This document shows positions 1 through 11,915 of a DNA stretch of 64,000 nt, one piece after another (positions within the stretch are counted from its first letter, which is position 1; every line of letters starts with the position of its first letter). The stretch is taken from the NCBI RefSeq assembly GCF_035083965.1, contig NC_089726.1, forward strand, positions 6,701,501 through 6,765,500. Direction: 5' to 3'. The notes under the pieces are model-generated. The model saw only the letters and a list, made by a program, of their open reading frames with translations, ran no database searches and had not been told where the DNA came from. This DNA comes from Branchiostoma lanceolatum (Eukaryota > Chordata > Leptocardii > Amphioxiformes > Branchiostomatidae). The position numbers were made by a program, and so were the translations under genes.

Positions 1-129
1 TGTTATCCTTACTTAGACTATTCGTATCATTCAGTTACATCAAAGTTATGCAGACTTTAATAACGACGAACAAGCATTTCTGAACACGTTTGAGCATTTT
101 TCAACACAACATTAAGGTGTCCAGGGCAA

Positions 130-2509
130 ATGGCTAGTCCCTCCATCAATTTGGAACAGCCCAGTAACGTTACCACGCGAATCATCATCAACATGGCTGC
201 CGCAGAGCAAGAGAACCACGACAGACCAGTTCGCCCGCGTTCCTACAAAGACAGCGTCGATAGACATGGGTTTCTTGACAGAATTGATGACTTACAGAAA
301 GCTGGGGTACTGCAAGATGTTATCATTGAGGTCGAGGGCCGCCAGTTTCCCTGCCATCGGCTTGTTCTGTCCGCGGCCAGCCCCTACTTCAGGGCCATGT
401 TTACCAGCGGTATGGCGGAAAGCCGACAGAAAACAGTTGTTTTGCAGGTAATATGTTAGGGTTGGCGTGACGTGTGGTTAGAATAGATTGACACATGAAA
501 CTTTCAAATATGCTTCGTATCTTAGAGAACCCATCAAACAAGGGAAGTCCATTGTTTCCTCAATAAATGTAACAGTGTGGTTCAAACTTCACTGTTACTG
601 ACTAGTCTGACTCTCTAATGGGTCCGGACTTTTTACTTACTAATAGGTTTTAGCCTTGTGGTGTTGCGTTGGCGGCCCAGGTTCGATTCCCGGGAGCCAG
701 AATACTGCACTACTCACCTCGTGCGTTTCAGTGGTACCCATGGCCACACCGGTCATGTGAGTAATGGCAAATGTGCCGCACAGAGTTTCGAGGACAAAAT
801 ATCTAAAAAGACAGCGGCTATTGACACAGGCTAGCCTGTCAATTTTCCCCAGCTATTGACAGGCTGAATTTTTCCCCAGCTATTGACAGGCTTAAGCATT
901 TATATACTTGTACATACATGATGTACTGTGATATACTTCCATGCTGTTTGGTAACAGTCTGAACATTGTCCTGCAGGGTTTGGATGCAGACATGTTTGGG
1001 GAGATTATGAGTTACTTCTACTCGGGAAACCTCCATGTGTCCCTGGACAAAGTACAGCTACTGTACCAAACAGCCGACTTCCTCCAAGTGGGATATGTGA
1101 AAGACACCTGCAGCAGCTACATGGTCATGAACACTGAGCGCTCCACATGTATGGACCTGTACCAGTTTGCTGATGTCTTCTCCGTAGATCTTGTCCGGAA
1201 GCGTAGTCTGCAGTGTATCTGTAGGCACTTTGCTGAGGTTGCCTTCACCGAGGAGTTCTACAGCCTGAGTGTGAATCAGCTGACTGAGATCATCAGCCAT
1301 GATTTTCTGGATGTTGAAGAGGAGAGAACAGTCTGGGAGGCTGTGTTGAGATGGGTGCAGCACAGCAGGGAGGACAGAGTGCACCACCTACCCAGCATCC
1401 TCCCTCACATCCGCTTCATTCTGCTGACCAAAGATGAAAGAGCAGCCATCATGGAACACCCCCTGGTCAGGGAGAATCCTGGGTATTCTGTGGTCAGGAA
1501 TCCGATACTAAGGTTCTACCTGAACCCCAGTACTACTTTTTTGAAAAGAGTTGGTATGAAAGCAGAGGAAATGGTCATAATTTTCAGGAGAGTGGTAGAT
1601 GACAGATTTAATACTGAAATGTTATGTGTGAACCCTAGCAGTAGTTGGGTAGGTTGTGGCATCAAGTACAGCTACAACCTGCCTGAAATCATCACGGCAA
1701 CAGCTACCAGCGAGAATGATATCTACATCCTCACAGAAGAGTCAGACTCAGAGGAAGTCGTGTCTGTGCTACAGTACAACCATGTGGGCAACGTGTGGGA
1801 GCAAAAGTCCTCAATTCATAGGTACACCTCGGAACACCGCGTGGGTAGGCCTGTTGAATATCTCATTGAAGTTGGTGGGCAGCTTTATTACTTGGCTATA
1901 CATACCATGCCGTTATCATCGACAAAGAGTGTTACTACGGTGTTGAAAAAGTATCAGTGGCTGACCGATCAATGGCAGGACTGTTTGAAGCCTACAAATG
2001 ACAATCTGCGCTTCCTTGTGGCCGTGCCGTGTGGTCAGCATCTCTACTTTTTCTCAAATACAGAAATGCATCGCTATGACCCAAGCCAGGACCGATTAAG
2101 CAAGGAAACCATGCCAAGAACCCTCAATTCGCCGATTACTGCCGTTGCCATTGGAACAGAGATCTTCTGCGCAGACGCTACTTTAGAAGAGATTGTGGTG
2201 TATGATGTTGAGGCAGATAGTTGGCGCGAGCTTCCAGGGTTGTTGGACCCAAACCGAACAATCTGTAAAAACCTTCCAAACAGTCCCACTTTCTTTGCAC
2301 ATAAAGGCAAGCTACATGTGTTGGTGGAGTTTGACAGACCAGGGGAAGATCAACACCTCTATGTGTATGATATATCAGCAGGGGCTTGGAAAGACTTGGA
2401 GTTCACCCTACCTGAGGGACCTTGGGAGGTTTGTGAAACTGTGTTACCCGTGGCGCGAGTGTACACGTGCGTGCGCATGCCAGATGAGAATGACGGTACA
2501 AGGAACTGA
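130..2509 (+). CDS. BTB-BACK-Kelch (KLHL-family) protein, two exons
   Basis: Exons 130-447 and 977-2509 join in phase 0 (donor gtaat at 448, acceptor ctgcag ending 976) to give about 616 residues, a normal length for the family. The BTB domain spans roughly residues 45-165 and is cut by the intron after VVLQ; the sequence LQDVIIEVEGRQFPCHRLVL is the typical BTB strand-helix start. A BACK domain follows (about 170-270), and then a divergent Kelch beta-propeller region to the C-terminus. Known family role: substrate adaptor for Cullin-3 ubiquitin ligases, where BTB and BACK bind CUL3 and Kelch binds the substrate. I cannot assign the KLHL subtype or the substrate. Translation could start at residue 1 (position 130) or at a second Met about 20 codons on. 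A polyadenylation signal AATAAA lies at 2955-2960. Confidence 0.9.
630..800 (+). repeat. SINE-like fragment with tRNA B box in the KLHL intron
   Basis: The intron contains the motif GGTTCGATTCCCGGGAGCC, a good RNA polymerase III B box, near 680-700. The A box upstream is degraded. It is followed by a tail rich in short repeats (tattgacaggct occurs twice near 848-892). This looks like an old tRNA-derived SINE rather than a tRNA gene, because no cloverleaf can be formed. Confidence 0.4.
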
Positions 2510-4273
2510 TACTATCAGTATCATTAGGGGAGCCTTTGGCCTCACGGTAATTTTTTGCAAGACTCATGTGCTGCTTAAGCACGTACTTTGATCTCCACCA
2601 TGGACCAGCAACAATAGAATGATATACTACTCAAATTTATCCCTGCTGAAGAAGATTTTTGCTGCCTTTTGGCAACATAATTTGTATTGATTCCAGTGTT
2701 AGTCGGCAGGAGATCTAGATATAGTATACAGTTAAGGAAAAGGGACAGCAAAGAGAAGCATCACATCCTCCAAGGTCCAGTAATGTTTCCTGTTCTATAT
2801 ATGTAACAAAGTTAATGTTGTATGATTATCATATTACAGAAAATGTGTTCCTTGTTTAGTAGATTAATCTTTCACTGCAAGGATGAAGAATACAATGGTC
2901 ATTGTTAAGTCATGATGGCATATCCCGACTTAATTTGTTAAAGAAGTAGAGCGAAATAAAAGTTGTCAAAATACATCTTCCAAACTGTGAACTGTGAACC
3001 CCAACATATGAATGTCAGAATTTAAGTTATGATTAATGATTTAGCAAATGTACATTCATCAAACAGGGCAATGATTTGTTATCCTATGGTCTTATTACGC
3101 GACTTCATAGTGGCACCTGCAGCTTGAATTCAAGTCCATGTATTTTCACTCGGGGCCTCGTTACAAGCCCCAAAGTTTCTGATATCAGTCTTTATGGATG
3201 CATGTACATCGACCAATATTAAGTCCCCCGAAAAGGAGCAAAAGATTTTGTATGTAGTTAGCGTTCAGCACCAAGGACAGGTCACTTGCTTGAGTTTGGA
3301 CATCAGGTCTGAGTGAATATTTTTGCGTTCAGAAGAATATGTTCTGCAGTAGTAACATTTGTTCTGTATAACTCAAACTCCCACCGTCCGGGGCTTTTAA
3401 TGACCCTCCCGGGCGGCCCCTATAAGCGCGATTCAATCAGGCTAAGCAACATTATGCTCATGGATCAAAAGCGTCACCTAGCAATCCTTACTGGCTACGT
3501 TCTACGTTATAAAGACGCTTCATCCTCATGGATCAAAAGCGTGACCTAGCAATGTTGATCAGAACTGCAATAGTTTGCGCCAATCTGTTGAAAAGCATGA
3601 TACTGTTTACAAGCAACACATTACAAACACACGTATACTATACCTGATGTACGAACTAGCTATCATGTTTGATGTATGCCAGTAGGGATTTTCATTAGTT
3701 CCCGGGTCTTGTTACGGGAATCCGTGAATAGCAACACAGCCATTCATCAAATCGCGGTCGAATGCACCCAGGAACCACTCCGCGTTAAAATCAATAAATC
3801 TGCCACATGGCAAACACCCTCATCGTTGTTGGTCGTATTCGTCCCTTTGTTTCCAACAAGACTACAACAACACGCTCATGACATTCTCATTTGAACCTCA
3901 GAAGTAACCAACCATCATTGTGTGCATTAATACGGTGTTAACATGACTAGTCTCAACATGTTCTTGATTCTTTTGGGCAGATTTCAGTTGGGTGCTGTTG
4001 TTTTAGCTCGCGTGTTCTTTCTATTTGAACAGCATCGAAATATAATGTTTCAGAACGACTATATCTACTTCCTTTCAAAAAATACACGGTCAGCGTATGT
4101 ATCACACGTTTTTGTTCTGCAAGTTTGTCAAACAAGTTTATAATAGCTGTCATCTAAGAATGTCCATCTCTGACAAAAATGCACAACTATATAACGCGTA
4201 TCCACGTAACGAATACACGCATAATTCCGCCATGCTTAAGAAAACGTATACCGATTTAGTGAAGTAGCAACAC

Positions 4274-4535
4274 ATTCAGGGGCACCAGTCTTGTCGGTAT
4301 GTCATTCAGCACCAGGGACAGGGGCACCGGTCTTGTTGGTGTGTCATTCAGGGACAGGGGCACCAGTCTTTTTGGTGTGTCATTCAGGGACAGGGGCACC
4401 AGTCTTGTTGGCCTATCATTCAGGGACAGGGGTACCGGTCTTGTTGGTGTGTCATCCAGCACCAGGGGCAGGGGCACCGGTCCTGTTGGTGTGTCATTCA
4501 GCACCAGGGACAGGGGCACTGGTCTTAATCTTATT
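4274..4535. repeat. Minisatellite, 36/45-bp units
   Basis: At least seven head-to-tail units share the core ggggcaccagtcttgttggt followed by gtgtcattcag, and some units carry an extra CACCAGGGA block. Copies differ by a few substitutions. Open frames on both strands are a by-product of the repeat and are not genes. Confidence 0.85.
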
Positions 4536-6756
4536 TGTGAGGCAGGGCTCGGAAGTGTTTCATATGCATGAGGAGATATTATATATAGCGTATTGTGAAT
4601 GAGAAAATTCCGACGTGTTTACAGCGGGTGTTACTTGTGAAATGCCATGTCCAATCTCCAGACAATTAAGTGCTGTAGGCGTTTGCGTGTAGAGCTCAAC
4701 AGCGCTCAGAACCTGGTTGGGTGTGGCCCGAGATGGCGGATACTCCGTCAAATGGTGCGACGTAACCGTAAGCGGAAAAGACGTTTTTTTCTCAAGCCTT
4801 ACTGTTTTTTTCTAATTCCATTTAATCCACAACAGGTAAATTCCTGTATAACATCAGCGCACGCATTGCTTTTTGCCTGATACGAAAAAAAAACAGATTT
4901 GTTTTCCTCTGCAAATGGTCAACATGACAAGATAATACCGAAAATGGGATTATATATCGTGTAGTAGCCTTGTATTCGTAGAATTGACGATAGTGAGGTA
5001 GCCACGAGTGAAGTAACTGTTGTAGAAGTGAACCTAGTTTGGGAGTTGTAACGTTAGAAGCAACACTATTGTGGTAGGCGTACAATTTCAGTGAACTAGT
5101 GGTTCATAGTGGTTGCCAGCTTGGTATGTCTCTGTCTTTGGAACAGCTTTAGCAAGTCATTAAAAGAGTGTCCGTCCTTCGGCGTATTCAAAACCTACAT
5201 TAATGCATATTTTGTAAATAACTCCAATGATATGTCTACCGGATTTGTTTTTTTGGAGGGTTACTTTTTCTTTGCAATTTCAGTTGTATTTCCACACTTA
5301 GTATCTCCATTTGGTTACTTAAATTATGAGTAAATGTTCCTTGTATTATAACCTTGTTAGGAATTTTGGTGTTCTCTCTTTTTGTATTAAGTTGTTGACT
5401 TTTGTGTAAATCTTTATGTCTACGTTTAGTTTCACTTATGTTTAGTTTCATTCTTTGAATTGATATTTTCATAATGTAACATTTATCACTTAATTTGATT
5501 GATTTCATTTACTCTGTAATCGTAGTTACCTGGGTGGCCAACATATAAGCTTGCAAGCTTTCGACCACTCTTGCACATTTGTATCATGATTTTATTATTA
5601 TTTTCTCTTGTATCTGGATGTGTTTGAATAAATCAATAAATAAATAAATAGAATATGTGATATGCTATGCTACCGGACTAGTGTCCCATTCTGTACTTCT
5701 TGAATACAGGAATAAAACACTTGTTTCCTGTGATATCGTATTTTGTAGCTTCAGTTCTTGTTACAACTTGCGTTTATGGTCTCTGGTCTTGTTTTTCTGT
5801 ACCCATCCATCACATTAGATTTTGTGTCTGCAGAGGATGTCATCCATGAACTCTACTTCCTTTACCATCGGCAGATTATATTTTTAGAGTTTTTGAAAAC
5901 GTCTTATTTTGTTGTACCTGATAAATTATGCAAATAACATAATCTATGTCCACTGAAGGTCTCTTCTATCCAAATTAAGCATAACGTTTGTGCGAACTTC
6001 CTATTAACCATCATGCTAATGCCATCGAAATTTACATAATCCATGCATGGTGATGTTTACGCCTTTGAGGCTTTAACTAACCTGTAACTAATTTCCTATG
6101 TTACAAGCAAAAAAACTCTTTATACAGTAGCACTAAGGAATTATGGAAAGTTTCAATAATTATTCCTAACTATTGTGTCTTTATTTGCATAACTGGTGAT
6201 ATCAAAGGTTGTTCCAATTATCTAAACTGATAAATATGACTTATCTCAAAGTCCTATAATGAAATGTTCTCACACGTATGCAAATTAAGTTCTAATTTCC
6301 ATAATCTGCATCATATCATGTGCACCTTTCATTCAGCTATCCACGTGTCCTAAGCAAAAAAATCAATTCATCCTTTCTATAATTATCCGGTTTCAATGTA
6401 TCCTGCAGTTCCATAACGAGCCGCCGCTCGGAGGACTGAACCTACACCACTTTCTCTGACGGTCAAGAGCTAACAGTCACCACACAATCAAGACCACACA
6501 AAAACAAAACGTTTCGCATAAGCTAGTACCTACCCTTGCCTAAGTACCAAGGGCGGCCACTAGGTGGCTCATATTTTTGTACGTCGACGTCTATTTTTTA
6601 ATATAAGAATGACATGGTGATGTGTCAAATGAGGTTACAATAACGTATGGCGGAAGCAAAGTATATAAACTGTTGATCAACGCGGAACCCTGTAACAAAT
6701 AGATGCCGTGCGCTAATCGTGCGGCACCGGAAGGTAAGCCCTAACGTACCCGGCAG

Positions 6757-6876
6757 TATTCTCCAAGCAGAGGTTTTGGTCGGGGGGGTAGTAGTGGCCG
6801 GGTTTTTTTACGGAGGCCAACGTAAAAAACCCCGGCCACTACTACCCCCCCGACCAAAACCTCTTCTTGGAGAATA
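6757..6876. mobile_element. Foldback MITE, TATTCTCC family, copy 1
   Basis: The element is almost all inverted repeat: arms of about 56 bp begin TATTCTCCAAGCAGAGG, end with the reverse complement, and enclose a short loop. It is flanked by an 8-bp target duplication, CCCGGCAG, at 6749-6756 and 6877-6884. It lies about 90 bp past the stop codon of rolling-stone gene 1, so a transcript of that gene could include it as a hairpin. No coding capacity. Confidence 0.85.
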
Positions 6877-6967
6877 CCCGGCAGTCCACCGGGACAAATT
6901 TGTGGCTTCGGGGCCCGGCCACCGGACTACACCCCCTACGGGCATCGGCGCAATTGGTACCTAAGCA

Positions 6968-8548
6968 TCACTGGGATTTTGCCTTTCCAAGATACCCGCT
7001 TTGTGTGGTGGATACAAATATTTTGTCCCGGAGAAGGGACAGATAAAAGATGATTGCGTGAGATACCAAAAACAGACAAGCCACTGCAGCGGTGAATCCA
7101 GCGGCACGTGAAAGATTCCCCCTGAAGTCGAATACTTCGTATATGTAGTGTTCCCCATATTTGTCTGTACCCCCGGCTTCGACATATACAACGGTGAATA
7201 AACTGTACCACAGCAAATAGACAATAGGATATACCGCGTGGAGTAGCCTTACGGGAAGCCCAGTGATAAACAGTTCCAGGAAGACAGTGACACAGTTCAT
7301 AGCGTGGATGAGAATATCAAGGCCGTCTATAGGACCCGCAGCTCTAATGAATGACCAAAACACGAAGGTTATCGGAGGGGCACTGACTGCAGGCACGGTG
7401 AAGAGTACCCACTGCCAGGCTAGGTACCACGGAAGGCGGGGGTCCGGCGGAGAGGTCTCGGTATCGGTTGGTGGACGGCTGCTGACGGTGACGTCGTCAG
7501 ATGAGTCCTGGACATCTTGGTTAAAGCCATCCGGAGACATCAGACTACAGGGTTCTATCTGACGACCGACCGGATGGTTATTGGAGCTTAAGTACCAAAC
7601 AAAGCAAACAACCGCGCTCCAGGTTGAGTAAACTGTCCACAGTATGTAGGTCTGGTAGCTTAACGTTGTCAGGACTTTGGGATTCCAGGCCCAGTAACTC
7701 CCCCCAGCGTACAGCACCAGGACTGCAATGTTGTAAACGCACAGGAGGAGACGGTAGACCAGGAATGGAGCCTGGTTCATCAACCACTGAAATAAAAATA
7801 TTACGGAGAAAAGATTCAGTGTATCGAAATCATTAAGTGAAAGGCGCCGGCGTAAAGTGTTATCATGGATGTTAGGAGAGAATGGCTTAGTGCCTGGATC
7901 TTTGTTCACAAAGAAACGTCAACATGTCGTATAAGAGCAACGCGATGTCAGCCCTATCCTTAATTGATACGTACGAGCGTGCACAGCATGGTCATAGATT
8001 GCAGCCAGTCTGAGGTACGAGTGTCAGTTTTACGTAACGCGCTATGGAGGTGGGTCATCATGTACTATGGATAGATTCAACTACATTCTAGGAGACAACC
8101 CTTACTGTATTCCCAAGCAGAGGTTTCGGTCGAGTGGGGTAGGAGTGTTTTGGATTTTTAACGTCTCTCTCTGACTCGACCGAAACCTCTGCTTGGAGAA
8201 TACCCTTACTGTGCACAAAAAGGAAAATATATCAAAGAATGTTTAGACTTTAGAACTAGCAGTGTAAGTGATACGTAAAAACTCGACATGTTGAAGTATC
8301 CATATACTTGAACGTAGGTACGTTTGTTTGCATGAGTAGTTGTAGAAGACGTTACGAAAGTCACTGTACTTGTGTTGTGTCAATTAAGTCAGCAGGCTTC
8401 AGTTGACGTGAAGCGATCTTAACGTGATTGGAGTCTTGTAACGTTCTAAACATCTTACCGGAGTTGTGTAGAAACGGGCTGGATCATGATGACGAGGGAA
8501 GAACTGATGCAGACGAAACTTGCCCCGGATCTGCCGCAGTAGAGGCAT
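6968..8548 (-). CDS. rost-like: Rolling-stone-like multipass membrane protein 1
   Basis: Exon 1 is 8459-8548 (ATG at 8548, donor gtaaga after residue 30) and exon 2 is 7786 down to 6968, joined in phase 0 for about 302 residues. Exon 1 ends FYTTP and exon 2 begins WLMNQAPFLVYR, the same junction type as gene 2 near 58 kb. Exon 2 has about six hydrophobic segments (FLVYRLLLCVYNIAVLVLY, YILWTVYSTWSAVVCFVWY, VLFTVPAVSAPPITFVFW and others) and a hydrophilic loop of about 50 residues after the second segment, longer than in gene 2. The ...HAMN... and ...SHAII... motifs fit the rolling stone family, known from Drosophila myoblast fusion. The molecular function is unknown. A start inside the intron (7909) would read through an acceptor and is rejected. 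Confidence 0.8.
8108..8202. mobile_element. Foldback MITE, TATTCTCC family, copy 2
   Basis: This copy begins TATTCCCAAGCAGAGGTTTC and ends with the matching inverted sequence GGAGAATA. It has a 9-bp target duplication, CCCTTACTG (8099-8107 and 8203-8211). It sits in the single intron of rolling-stone gene 1. The centre differs from copy 1, so only about 30 bp at each end define the family. Confidence 0.85.
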
Positions 8549-9217
8549 GGTGAAGACTGAAGACCCTTTTAACTAAAATCCCACGGGATAGATCACATTT
8601 ACCCTTACCAAAGGTTAAAGTCCAGGAGAGCGCTATCTTCTTATTACCCATATTCACCTGCGGCAGTAATAGATAAGAACAACGCCCTGTCAGAGGAACC
8701 TGGCAACCACAAGATGTTTGAATGACTAGTCTTATGTCTCGTGTTTGAATTGGCCTTTGTTCTCTAGATGGTATAATCATAATGTACATTTCACATATCA
8801 ATAGAAAACTTACTTATAACCCTTTTACAATGATAGCATCCCATATGGAACGATCGTACATTTTGGGGTCGAGCACGAGGGCTTATTATGATAAGTGGGT
8901 CGTGAGAAAAAAATGTCGAAATTTCCCTTCATCATGCGTATATGTTCTTTTCAATGCTGAGCATTGAGTCAATAAAAAGGTTCTCTAGATGTACTGTTCT
9001 TTAATATGGCACCTGTTACATTTGTACTGGATATGCTTTTGTTGGACAATAACAGAGCCACATAAGTCTACAACGTCAACATCGCCACCATAGACTGTAC
9101 ATATATGAGGCGGATGTTTACTGAACTGATACTAGCCATGTACACAATCGTCACTCATATTTGTTATTTCACACACCCTCTCCGTAATTAGTATATGGTT
9201 ACTCTACTTCGGCCATG

Positions 9218-9601
9218 TTGATTTGATCATATGGATTACATCCTCTGGGGACCCCAAAGCTGATGCGAGCGTGCGAGTACAAAAAAAAAGTTTGGAAAAA
9301 AAGTTGCCTTCATTGTAAAATCTACGTGGTCTGGAAGGATTCAACACACAGAGCATGGTGTACCGAAATAAAGGTTCTTCAGTTTTGTTCTTTGAAAACT
9401 TTTTTTTTGGCTTTGGAATTGACTTTGGCTTTTTACGACATTAATATCTGTTTTCCGAAATATGTTTTTACAATTTACAGCATGTATTTTTGTCATATTT
9501 TGCAACGGCTTTTTCCGATTTACAGTATGGTCGAATATATATTTTTTTGTGTGGAAACGGACGAAAATTGATGCGCGCGTGGATGTCATCCATAGAATCA
9601 A
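9218..9601. mobile_element. MITE with TIR TTGATTNNATNATATGGATG, copy 1
   Basis: The ends are inverted repeats: ttgatttgatcatatgg at the left, and gtcatccatagaatcaa at the right. Internal blocks such as gatgcgagcgtgcga and acggacgaaaattgatgcgc recur in the copy at 63384-63805, 54 kb away, in the same order. No coding capacity. Confidence 0.75.
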
Positions 9602-9618
9602 CATGGCCTTATCTCTGA

Positions 9619-9905
9619 GAAAAATGTCTGTATGTGTGCAGATGTGCGCGTCCGGGTGAATATCTCAAGAACCGCTGGATGGAATGCGATGGTATTGGGT
9701 AGGTGGGTAGGTGGGGTGAACCCGAAGGTCAAGCTCGATGCAGGGCTTCCTGGTGGGTGACCTTGGTACTGCAGCAGGAATTTCTGTCTTTGTATCTTTG
9801 GTCCTGGACGTACTGCGACCTTGATTTTAAGGTGGCAGACAGTTGTTGAATAAGGGTGAAGTGGTGCAAATTTGACCCGCCCCCCTAGCAGGTTGCTGTG
9901 AACCT
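9619..9905 (+). repeat. Interspersed repeat, aatatctcaagaacc type
   Basis: The left part (gcgtccgggtgaatatctcaa) recurs at about 10141-10200. The right part (gaccttggtactgcagcag, then cccccctagcaggtt) recurs at about 48112-48250. These look like pieces of one dispersed, non-coding repeat family. Boundaries are approximate. Confidence 0.5.
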
Positions 9906-11915
9906 GCATGATACTATCATGTACTGCAATATCCCTGAATTTCAATCTCTTGGAGATGGTCCTATAGTAGACGTAGTGCTAAGGTCCTTACTATGTTACT
10001 AAGCACTGTTGTGAACAGTTAACTTTGTTACTGCGGTTAATATGGAAAAATAAAGTGCCGTGGTCGGACACGGACCTGTTTGAAAAAAAAAAGACAACCT
10101 GCAGGGTCGTTTCTCCTTTTGTGTTTTTTTTGTGTGTGTGTGCGTGTCCGGCGGAATATCTTAAGAACCCTTCGATTGATTGCGATGATATTTGGAAAGA
10201 CTTCAGAATTTTCCCGGGGGAGCATGCCCACGGATCACATTAGGATTGCGACTTCGGTACATGTTCCTCCGTCAAACAAAATTGAGATCATAGCAGCATT
10301 AGGTTGTCATGTTTGATTAATGAGTAGTTCTACGAACTCTGACCTGCCAATTCCTGCATCTGACCTTTGGGGTTATCTTCTATCACCTTTGACCCAACTT
10401 CCGATCAGTGTCGACGTTCCTAACATTCAAATACCAATGTGTGAAACGACAGCACTCTCACAAACGGCCGTCTGGGCAAGATTTTTCTTATCAAAAGTGT
10501 CTGCGATCAATCAGCGGCTATTCCGCCGTTGTCTGAAGATATTAAACGATAGATATCGTAAACATAAGTTTATTCCGTATGGGGGGCAATTCCTCATAGC
10601 GGTGCCATACCATGAAAAATTGCCCCCCCCCCTACCAAACTTATAATTGCCCCCCCCCTACCAAACCCTAATAATTTTGTTTCACTAAGTTTAAGTAGAG
10701 GACCCAAACTTATGGCACAACACAATCCTGACCATTGCTTGTATAGAACACGAGATATGAAAACCGGAGCTTCGAATTCTACTGCAGTACCAAGGACATG
10801 ACCTAAATACAAGTTTCAGGACAATCCATCCATAGCTTCTTGAGTTTTGCTGCTAAACCACATACGAACATACAAACGTTACCAAAACTGGCATAACCTT
10901 CTGTGCGAAGATAGCTAACACACCAACTGCTTGAGTAACTGTTTTGTTGAGTATCGTATTACCTGGATGTCTAACCTTTATCTAAATAATATGTTAACGT
11001 TACATATCCGTAAATAAGTTTGTGTCCCGTTCTTTTCGTGTTATGCCTAGCCCTGTGGCGTTGTAAAATTGATTTTCAAGCGGATGATACGGTAGATCTG
11101 GCACACGCACAATTACTGACAAGTATCATGATGGAAAACACTCTAAATGTGTCTCAATATATCTCATCTTGCGATCTGGCCCCGCTTATTGTGAGCTCCT
11201 CGTAATTCAGCCCCTGGCTACGAATATTTCCATAATTTATTTCTGTTCATGTTCCTCTCTCGCATGCAGCTACGTATGTCACATTGTTGAATAGTCCTAT
11301 CATGTAACGCATTGGATTTGATTTCCATGATTTCATTTGATTATGTCATCCATCACTCAAGCTACCTACTACCAAAACTAATGACGACCGGGGTCCACTT
11401 AAAATCTAATCATTTCCAGTTTTTGTCCGACAACCTACTATACTAGCACACCAAATATAAAACCATTAACGTTACCAATCCAGTTCTCAAGTTATCTTGG
11501 TGACGAACAGACAGACAGACAGACAGACAGGCAAACGCTGCCTAAAAGATAGCCTTCTTAAGGTAACGATGAAAGAAGAATATATACTGTTTCTGTTATA
11601 GGTTATCCCAATAAGCACAGGCAGGCACAGCTAGAGCAGACCCGTTTACGACATCGACACGTTTTGCGACATTTCCACGCAGGTGGCCCCTGTGATAACC
11701 TCCTCAGCAGACTCCACCACGGAGAAACTTCGTTGAATTTTCTGCCGATTGCGTACTGTTTTCTGATTTCTACATAATTTCTATCTCCTATCCTTTAATG
11801 GTATAGTACATGACCAGAAAAGGGCAGGAAAAGACAATAGTACGTAATCAGCAAAACGTGACTTTATGGAACAGCCGTAGTAGAGTCTGCTGTATAGACT
11901 ACTTGGAATGAAAAC

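Larger units (their letters stand above)
2510..6967. other. Gene-free spacer, mostly AT-rich
   Basis: After the KLHL 3' end at about 2960 I see no coding exon. The stretch holds a 29-bp direct repeat (3459-3488 and 3526-3555, containing ggatcaaaagcgt), a minisatellite at 4274-4535, a short AAT/AAAT microsatellite at 5630-5650 and a foldback element at 6757-6876. Several open frames here are short, overlap repeats and resemble no family. Confidence 0.6.
8549..11915. other. Repeat-rich spacer between rolling-stone gene 1 and sortilin
   Basis: No convincing exon was seen. The stretch contains a TIR element at 9218-9601, two copies of a repeat with the core aatatctcaagaacc at 9619-9900 and 10090-10240, and C-rich tracts at 10620-10660. 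It also has a tail fragment of the GAAAC-core repeat family at 10925-10985 (ttacctggatgtctaacc) and an (ACAG)n microsatellite at 11508-11530. Confidence 0.6.

Noticed and set aside
4274-4535. CRISPR-like direct repeats
   Set aside because: Units are contiguous and vary throughout, with no unique spacers, and the genome is eukaryotic with introns.
4256-4602. Open frames on both strands with repeating GTGAPVLL or TRPVPLSL units
   Set aside because: They are translations of a minisatellite; no start context, splice sites or family resemblance.
7578-7909. Start of rolling-stone gene 1 at 7909 inside the open frame
   Set aside because: It would read through a clear acceptor (tatttcag before 7786); the upstream exon at 8459-8548 joins in phase and matches the structure of gene 2.
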